Origin: JALYZC01 sp035997675
GTDB lineage: Bacteria; Actinomycetota; Thermoleophilia; Solirubrobacterales; Solirubrobacteraceae
Assembly (NCBI GenBank): GCA_035997675.1
Contig: DASYIJ010000050.1
Location: 1-9,953, forward strand
Length of the DNA stretch: 9,953 nt
Direction: 5' to 3'
Made by a program: the position numbers and the translations under genes. Of the stretch, positions 5,825 to 9,953 are shown piece by piece; within the stretch, counting starts at the first letter, position 1, and each line of letters begins with the position of its first letter. The notes under the pieces were generated by a model. The model worked only from the letters and a program-made list of their open reading frames with translations. It was not told where the DNA came from and ran no database searches.

Positions 5825-7402
5825 GTGAGCGCCCCCCTCCCCCCGTTCGCCAACGAGCCCGTGTTGGAGCTGCGGCGCGGGCCGGTGCGCGCGCAGCTGG
5901 CCGACGCGCTCGTCGCGCTCGACGCCCGGCTGCCGCTGAGGGTGCCGATGTGGATCGGAGATGACGAGGGCGGCGCCGAGGGAATCGACTCCACCGACCC
6001 GGGGACGCCCGACCGGCTCGTGGCACGCGCCGGCTGCGCCGGCGCGGCCGACGTGGACGCCGCGGTGGCGGCGGCGGCGAGCGGTGCCGCCGACTGGTCC
6101 GCGCGCCCCGCCGGCGAACGCGCCGAGGTCCTCGTCGCGGCCGCGGCGCTCCTGCGCGAGCGCCGCCTCGAGCTGGCCGCGCTCGAGGTGCGCGAGTGTG
6201 CGAAGCCGTGGCCGGAGGCCGACGCCGATGTCTGCGAGGCGATCGACTTCCTCGAGTACTACGCGCGCGGCGCCGTCGAATTGGAGCGCGGCCCCGAACT
6301 CCTGCAGGCGCCGGGCGAGCGCAACGACCTGCGGTACGCGCCGCGTGGCGTCGCCGCGGTCATCTCGCCGTGGAATTTCCCGCTCGCCATCCCCGCGGGC
6401 ATGACCGCGGCGGCGCTGGCCACGGGCAACGCGGTCGTGCTCAAGCCGGCCGAGCAGTCCCCGGGTTGCGCCCACGAGCTGGTGGCCGCGCTGCGCGAGG
6501 CGGGCGTCCCGCCGGACGCGCTTGCGCTGCTCCCCGGCGAAGGGGACACCGGCGCGGCGCTCGTCCGGCATACCGGCGTGCACACGATCGCGTTCACCGG
6601 ATCCGCCGCGGTGGGCACGGAGATCCTCGAGTCCGCGGCTCGGCGGGCTCCGGGGCAGAACCACCTCAAGCACGTGGTCGCCGAGATGGGCGGCAAGAAC
6701 TGCGTGATCGTCGACGCCGACGCCGATCTCGACGAGGCCGTGCCGGCGATCGTCGACTCGGCCTTCGCCTATGCCGGCCAGAAGTGCTCCGCCGCCGCCC
6801 GCGTGCTCGCTCACGACGCCGTGGCCGACCCGCTGCTGGAACGGCTCGCGGGCGCGGTCGAGCTGCTCGTGAGCGGCCCCGCCGACGACCTCGCGTCCGA
6901 CGTGCCGGCGCTGATCGAGCGCGCCGCACAGGAGCGCGTGGACGGCTACGCGGCGCGCGCCGCCGCGGAGGGCGAGCTCGCCGCCCAGGGCGCCGAGCCG
7001 CCCGCCCCAGGCTGGTACAGCCGGCCGACGCTGGCCACCGGTCTCCCCGCCGACTCGCCGGTCCTGCGCGAGGAGGTCTTCGGCCCGCTGCTCACCGTCG
7101 AGGCGGTCGCCGACGTCGAGGCGGCGTGCGACCTCGTCGACGCCCTCCCCTTCGCGCTGACGGGCGGACTGTTCTCTCGCGACCCGCGGACCGTCGACGC
7201 CGTCGTGCGGCGTTCGCCCGTCGGGAACCTCTACGTCAACCGTGGGATCACCGGCGCGATGGTGGGCCGCCAGCCGTTCGGCGGCAACCGGCTCTCGGGA
7301 ACCGGCACCAAGGCGGGTGGGCCGCACTACCTGCTCGAGTTCGTCGAGCCGCGTGCGGTGACCGAGAACACCGTCCGCCACGGGCTCGTCGCCGACCTCT
7401 AA
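5825..7402 (+). CDS. pruA/rocA-like: L-glutamate gamma-semialdehyde (1-pyrroline-5-carboxylate) dehydrogenase
   Basis: A 525-residue aldehyde dehydrogenase that oxidises glutamate semialdehyde, the hydrolysed form of P5C, to glutamate with NAD+, the second step of proline catabolism. Family marks are all present: AKPWPEADADVCEAIDFLEYY at 126-146, which is specific to the RocA/PutA branch; SPWNFP (N184); LKPAE (K207); FTGSAAVG (258-264); AEMGGKN with catalytic-base E287; GQKCSAAARV with nucleophile C321; EEVFGP (417-421 region); PFGGNRLSGTGTKAGGP at 484-500, the aldehyde-anchor loop of this subfamily; and VTENT at the end. Length is normal for monofunctional enzymes (about 515). It lies on the same strand as the proline dehydrogenase, 2 kb downstream, but behind an opposite-strand gene, so it must have its own promoter. 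It converges on pdxT with a 4-nt overlap. Confidence 0.95.
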   Translation: MSAPLPPFANEPVLELRRGPVRAQLADALVALDARLPLRVPMWIGDDEGGAEGIDSTDPGTPDRLVARAGCAGAADVDAAVAAAASGAADWSARPAGERAEVLVAAAALLRERRLELAALEVRECAKPWPEADADVCEAIDFLEYYARGAVELERGPELLQAPGERNDLRYAPRGVAAVISPWNFPLAIPAGMTAAALATGNAVVLKPAEQSPGCAHELVAALREAGVPPDALALLPGEGDTGAALVRHTGVHTIAFTGSAAVGTEILESAARRAPGQNHLKHVVAEMGGKNCVIVDADADLDEAVPAIVDSAFAYAGQKCSAAARVLAHDAVADPLLERLAGAVELLVSGPADDLASDVPALIERAAQERVDGYAARAAAEGELAAQGAEPPAPGWYSRPTLATGLPADSPVLREEVFGPLLTVEAVADVEAACDLVDALPFALTGGLFSRDPRTVDAVVRRSPVGNLYVNRGITGAMVGRQPFGGNRLSGTGTKAGGPHYLLEFVEPRAVTENTVRHGLVADL

Positions 7403-7950
7403 GCGAGGCCGGAGAGAAACAGCTCGTGCAGCCGGGGGTCGCCCGTGAGCTCGGGGTGGAAGGCCACCGCCATCAGCGTGCCCTCCCGCGCGGCGACGGG
7501 GTGCCCGTCGACTTCGGCCAGCACCTCGACTCCGGGGCCGTGCTCCTCGATCCACGGCGCGCGGATGAACACGGCCCGCACGGGGTCGGAGTTCAACCCG
7601 ACCACCTCCAGGTCGCACTCGAAGGAGCTCAGCTGGCGGCCGAAGGCGTTGCGACGCGCGCGTACGTCCATCAGTGCCAGGTGGTCGCGGTCGAGCATGA
7701 TCAGGCCGGCGCACGTTCCGAGGATCGGGACCTTCCGAGCGTGCAGGTCGCGCAGCGGCTCGGCCAGGCCCTCGCGCTCGATCCCGAGCTCCATGACGGT
7801 GGACTCGCCGCCCGGGATGATCAGGCCGTCGAGGCCCTCCAGCTCGGCCGGCACCCGCACCTCGCGCGGCTCGGCCCCCAGCGAGCGCAGGAGTCCGGCA
7901 TGCGCCTCGAAGTCGCCCTGGAGGGCCAACACGCCGACCACGGGCGGCAC
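7399..7950 (-). CDS. pdxT: Pyridoxal 5'-phosphate synthase glutaminase subunit PdxT
   Basis: A class I glutaminase of 183 residues that hydrolyses glutamine and passes ammonia to PdxS in the cytosolic PLP synthase complex. The sequence begins GVLALQGDFEAH, contains PGGES (47-51), the nucleophile elbow GTCAGLI with C80, and FHPELT with H165 and E167, completing the Cys-His-Glu triad. Length is close to the family's usual 190. It starts with GTG only 4 nt after the pdxS stop and has no clear Shine-Dalgarno, so translational coupling to pdxS is likely and would help keep the subunits in balance. Its stop codon overlaps the stop of the convergent P5C dehydrogenase gene, leaving no room for a separate terminator. 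Confidence 0.97.
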   Translation of the reverse strand: MPPVVGVLALQGDFEAHAGLLRSLGAEPREVRVPAELEGLDGLIIPGGESTVMELGIEREGLAEPLRDLHARKVPILGTCAGLIMLDRDHLALMDVRARRNAFGRQLSSFECDLEVVGLNSDPVRAVFIRAPWIEEHGPGVEVLAEVDGHPVAAREGTLMAVAFHPELTGDPRLHELFLSGLA

Positions 7951-7954
7951 GGTG

Positions 7955-8839
7955 CTACACGCCGCGCGGCGACAGCAGCTGCTCGTCGTCCAGCTTGCGC
8001 GCCTCGAGGCTGGCCATCGCCGCGCCCAGTCCCTCGCTGGCCCGCGCCACCCGTTCGGGATCGGCGAAGTGCGTCGTGGCCTCGACGATCGCGCGCGCCC
8101 GGCCCGCGGGGTCCTCGGACTTGAAGATCCCCGAGCCCACGAACACGCCCTCGGCGCCGAGCTGCATCACCAGCGAGGCGTCGGCCGGTGTGGCGATGCC
8201 GCCGGCGCAGAACATGACGACCGGCAGGCGCCCGGCGGTGGCGACGTCGCGAACCAGGTCGAGCGGCGCGCGGAGCTCCTTGGCCGCTCCCGGCAGCTCC
8301 TCCTCGGACAGCGCCTTCAGCCGCCGGAGCTCGCCCGTGATCGCACGCAGGTGCCGCACGGCCTCGACGATGTCCCCGGTGCCCGCCTCGCCCTTGGAGC
8401 GGATCATGGCGGCGCCCTCGCCGATGCGGCGGAGCGCCTCGCCGAGGTTCGTCGCGCCGCAGACGAAGGGCACCTTGAAGGACCACTTGTCGATGTGGTT
8501 CGCCTCGTCGGCCGGTGTCAGGACCTCCGACTCGTCCACGTAGTCCACCTCGAGCGACTCGAGGACCTGCGCCTCGGCGAAGTGGCCGATCCGCGCCTTC
8601 GCCATGACCGGGATCGAGACGGCCTCCTGGATGCCGCGGATCATCGTCGGGTCGGACATGCGGGCGACGCCGCCGTCGCGGCGGATGTCGGCCGGCACGC
8701 GCTCGAGTGCCATCACGGCGGCGGCGCCGGCGGCCTCGGCGACCGCGGCCTGGTCGGGCGTCACCACGTCCATGATCACGCCGCCCTTGAGCATCTCGGC
8801 CAGGCCGGCCTTGACGCGGAAGGTGGCTTCGTCGCGCAT
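7955..8839 (-). CDS. pdxS: Pyridoxal 5'-phosphate synthase subunit PdxS
   Basis: A 294-residue (beta/alpha)8 enzyme that forms PLP from ribose 5-phosphate (or ribulose 5-phosphate), glyceraldehyde 3-phosphate and ammonia from PdxT; PdxS normally assembles as a dodecamer. Catalytic residues fall exactly at the numbers known for Bacillus PdxS: D24 in GGVIMDVVTP, K81 in VMAKARIGH and K149 in MIRSKGEAGTG. The phosphate-binding stretches FCAGGIATPADA and GAEGVFVGSGIFKSEDP are intact, and length is full. The ATG at 8839 is preceded by GGGGAC, too close for a good Shine-Dalgarno, while TACTCT sits 6 nt upstream, so an internal leaderless promoter is possible. It lies 31 bp after the RpiR-family gene and 4 nt before pdxT, consistent with one operon. 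Confidence 0.98.
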   Translation of the reverse strand: MRDEATFRVKAGLAEMLKGGVIMDVVTPDQAAVAEAAGAAAVMALERVPADIRRDGGVARMSDPTMIRGIQEAVSIPVMAKARIGHFAEAQVLESLEVDYVDESEVLTPADEANHIDKWSFKVPFVCGATNLGEALRRIGEGAAMIRSKGEAGTGDIVEAVRHLRAITGELRRLKALSEEELPGAAKELRAPLDLVRDVATAGRLPVVMFCAGGIATPADASLVMQLGAEGVFVGSGIFKSEDPAGRARAIVEATTHFADPERVARASEGLGAAMASLEARKLDDEQLLSPRGV

Positions 8840-8840
8840 G

Positions 8841-8870
8841 TCCCCAGAGTAGCGTGCCCCGGGGCGGGGA
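8841..8870 (-). promoter_or_regulatory. Inverted repeat and possible -10 box in the rpiR-pdxS gap
   Basis: The gap between the regulator's stop and the pdxS start holds a perfect 10-bp palindrome GCCCCGGGGC (8856-8865). It is flanked by TCCCC just after the stop (8870-8866, minus strand) and GGGGA just before the pdxS ATG (8845-8841). In mRNA the outer arms could pair and mask the purine stretch at the pdxS start. TACTCT (8851-8846) is 6 nt before the ATG and fits TANNNT for a leaderless promoter. Which of these matters cannot be decided from sequence. Confidence 0.3.
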
Positions 8871-9752
8871 TTACTTCAGGCGGAAGGCCTTGATGCGGTC
8901 GTCGTAGGCGTCCGCGTCGCGTGCGTAAACGCCGTAGGCCAGGGCCTGGATCAGGCTCAGCAGCGCCGTGTGCGACCGCACGTACGCCGGGCTGTTGGAC
9001 GAGTAGTACAAGGTGATGTGGGCAAGCTTGGCGATCTCCGACAGCGTCGCGTCCACGACCGCGATCGTGCGCGCCTTGCGGTGGCGGGCGAGCTTGACCG
9101 TGCGCGCGATCAGGGGATGGGGCCGCCCCGCGGTCAGCGCCACCACGAGCGTGTCCTCGTCGATGCGGGTCAGCCGGCCGAGCGCCTCCTGGGACGGGCT
9201 GGCGACGAGCTCGGCGCGCACGTCGAGCAGCATCAGCAGGTGGCGCAGGTACGAGGCGAAGAACGCCATCTGATCGGTTCCGGCGATCAGGAGCTTGTCC
9301 GCCTTGGCGATCGCGTCCACGGCGGCCTCGACGTCGGACCGCGACACCTTCCGCGCCGTCTCCTCGACATTGACGTGGTCGGCGGCCAGCGCCGTCTCGA
9401 ACTCGTTCTGGTCGAGTGAGAACAGCGGGGCGGGCTCGGCGCCGTTGGTGGCCCCGTTGCCGTTCGCGGTGCGCCGGCGGTACTCCTCGCGGGCTGCCTG
9501 CTGGAGCTCGGGGAAGCCTTCGAAGCCGAGCGCCTGGGAGAAGCGCACGACCGTGGAGCTGGACGTGTTCGCGCGGCGCGCCAGGGCCTCGGCGGTCTGG
9601 AAGGCCGCCTCGTCGAGGTGGTCGACGATGTACTGCGCGACGTCCTTCTGGGAGCGCGAGAACTCATCGAAGCGATCGGCGATGTAGGCGGAGAGCGTCT
9701 GGTGGCCTCCCGGGCCGGGAGGCGCGGGGGCGGGAGCGGCGGCACGCTTCAT
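8871..9752 (-). CDS. MurR/RpiR-family transcriptional regulator (HTH_6 plus SIS domain)
   Basis: A 293-residue regulator. Residues 1-17 are a loose Ala/Pro-rich extension. The HTH_6 domain (about 18-95) contains SRSQKDVAQYIVDH and the recognition unit TAEALARRANTSSSTVVRFSQALGFEGFPEL (53-83), the RpiR hallmark. A Gly/Asn/Ala linker (95-110) leads to a SIS domain (about 135-275). In the SIS domain the usual phosphosugar contacts are altered: GTDQM (158-162) stands where GxGxS is normal, and LTAGRPH (206-212) where SxSGxT is normal. RpiR proteins typically sense sugar phosphates and repress sugar-use or amino-sugar genes. Here the gene is first in a block with pdxS and pdxT, so autoregulation and control of PLP synthesis are reasonable inferences; PLP operons elsewhere use MocR-type PdxR instead. 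The ATG has GAGAGG 6 nt upstream. Confidence 0.92.
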   Translation of the reverse strand: MKRAAAPAPAPPGPGGHQTLSAYIADRFDEFSRSQKDVAQYIVDHLDEAAFQTAEALARRANTSSSTVVRFSQALGFEGFPELQQAAREEYRRRTANGNGATNGAEPAPLFSLDQNEFETALAADHVNVEETARKVSRSDVEAAVDAIAKADKLLIAGTDQMAFFASYLRHLLMLLDVRAELVASPSQEALGRLTRIDEDTLVVALTAGRPHPLIARTVKLARHRKARTIAVVDATLSEIAKLAHITLYYSSNSPAYVRSHTALLSLIQALAYGVYARDADAYDDRIKAFRLK

Positions 9753-9758
9753 GGCTCG

Positions 9759-9764
9759 CCTCTC
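9759..9764 (-). promoter_or_regulatory. Shine-Dalgarno of the RpiR-family gene
   Basis: GAGAGG on the minus strand is 6 nt before the ATG at 9752. It is one of the better ribosome-binding sites in the window and fixes this start. Confidence 0.55.
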
Positions 9765-9798
9765 ATTCGACCCGCCGCCCTGCGTTCCTGCCGCCCGG

Positions 9799-9817
9799 CC
9801 GACGAAGGCGGCGTCGG
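9799..9817 (-). terminator. Stem-loop just after the right-edge gene, terminator-like
   Basis: CCGACG and CGTCGG form a perfect 6-bp stem around a 7-nt loop, beginning 7 nt after the TGA at 9825. No run of T follows on the minus strand, so this would be a weak or non-canonical terminator. It may separate the right-edge gene from the rpiR-pdxST block. Confidence 0.3.
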
Positions 9818-9824
9818 GTGCCGC

Positions 9825-9953
9825 TCAGGTGGCGGCGGCGCCGGCGCCGCGGGGCCGCGCCGCCGCATCGGCGTCGCCGAGGAGCGCCGCGACCGCGTCG
9901 TCGGCCAGGCGGACGCTGTAGTTCGTCCCCCGGTCCTCGGGATAGATCTGCGT
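9825..9953 (-). CDS. C-terminal 42 residues of an unidentified protein (cut by window edge)
   Basis: The minus-strand frame is open from the window edge to a TGA at 9827-9825. Its first 25 visible residues (QIYPEDRGTNYSVRLADDAV) look like folded protein with strong G/C wobble bias. They are followed by an Ala/Gly/Pro/Arg tail (AARPRGAGAAAT) that is probably disordered. I do not recognise the family from this fragment. It sits 72 bp upstream of the RpiR-family gene on the same strand, with a small stem-loop between, so it may or may not be co-transcribed. Confidence 0.6.
   Translation of the reverse strand, partial: TQIYPEDRGTNYSVRLADDAVAALLGDADAAARPRGAGAAAT

Noticed and set aside
5738..7714. 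Long minus-strand extension in frame with the GRDP-like gene (total frame 5174-7714)
   Set aside because: Everything upstream of the ATG at 5731/5737 is antisense to the P5C dehydrogenase and out of frame with pdxT. A promoter and Shine-Dalgarno are placed for the short protein.
6196..8124. A 642-codon plus-strand frame spanning the end of the P5C dehydrogenase and pdxT/pdxS
   Set aside because: Low-complexity Arg/Ala translation overlapping three well-supported genes.
7445..8893. A 482-codon plus-strand frame opposite pdxT and pdxS
   Set aside because: Antisense of two genes whose catalytic residues are all in place; no domain seen.
9831..9866. GGC/GCC-rich run resembling a simple repeat
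   Set aside because: It is explained by the Ala/Gly/Pro/Arg codons at the end of the right-edge gene and is not a regular tandem repeat.

Overview
The window is GC-rich, densely coded bacterial chromosome. Wobble positions are strongly G/C-biased, GTG starts are frequent, several genes lack a Shine-Dalgarno sequence, and gene content is actinobacterial in flavour. A Thermoleophilia/Solirubrobacter-like actinobacterium is my best guess. That is an inference from composition and gene style, because no rRNA or other marker gene is present. I see no tRNA, rRNA, CRISPR array, insertion sequence or phage gene, and no gene-free stretch longer than about 100 bp.

Layout, left to right. (1) Surface-glycan genes: the start of a GDP-mannose 4,6-dehydratase-like gene (minus, cut by the window edge), a divergent GT4 glycosyltransferase (154-1191), a small coiled-coil protein (1219-1413), and a membrane-anchored GT2 polyprenyl-phosphate sugar transferase (1410-2426, minus). 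(2) Proline catabolism, split in two: a PutA-type proline dehydrogenase (2516-3868) and a glutamate-semialdehyde (P5C) dehydrogenase (5825-7402). Between them lie a second, divergent GT-B glycosyltransferase (3900-5177) and an opposite-strand GRDP-like protein with a cysteine-containing decapeptide-repeat tail (5174-5731). (3) A minus-strand vitamin B6 block: an RpiR-family regulator (8871-9752), pdxS (7955-8839) and pdxT (7399-7950), which encode the two-subunit PLP synthase. (4) The last 42 codons of an unidentified minus-strand gene (9825-9953).

How the genes work together. Proline dehydrogenase and P5C dehydrogenase would convert proline to glutamate in two steps. PdxS and PdxT form the ammonia-channelling PLP synthase that acts on ribose 5-phosphate, glyceraldehyde 3-phosphate and glutamine. 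The sugar-nucleotide enzyme and the glycosyltransferases probably serve cell-surface polysaccharide or glycolipid synthesis. Coding strand flips six times across twelve genes, and all three convergent junctions overlap by exactly 4 nt with interlocked stop codons.

The most interesting items are the Cys-repeat tail on the GRDP-like protein, the split PutA-like pair, the RpiR regulator with an eroded sugar-phosphate site next to pdxST, and the uniform 4-nt convergent overlaps. Nothing here amounts to a clearly new multi-gene system. The GRDP-like protein is the best candidate for unexplained biology.
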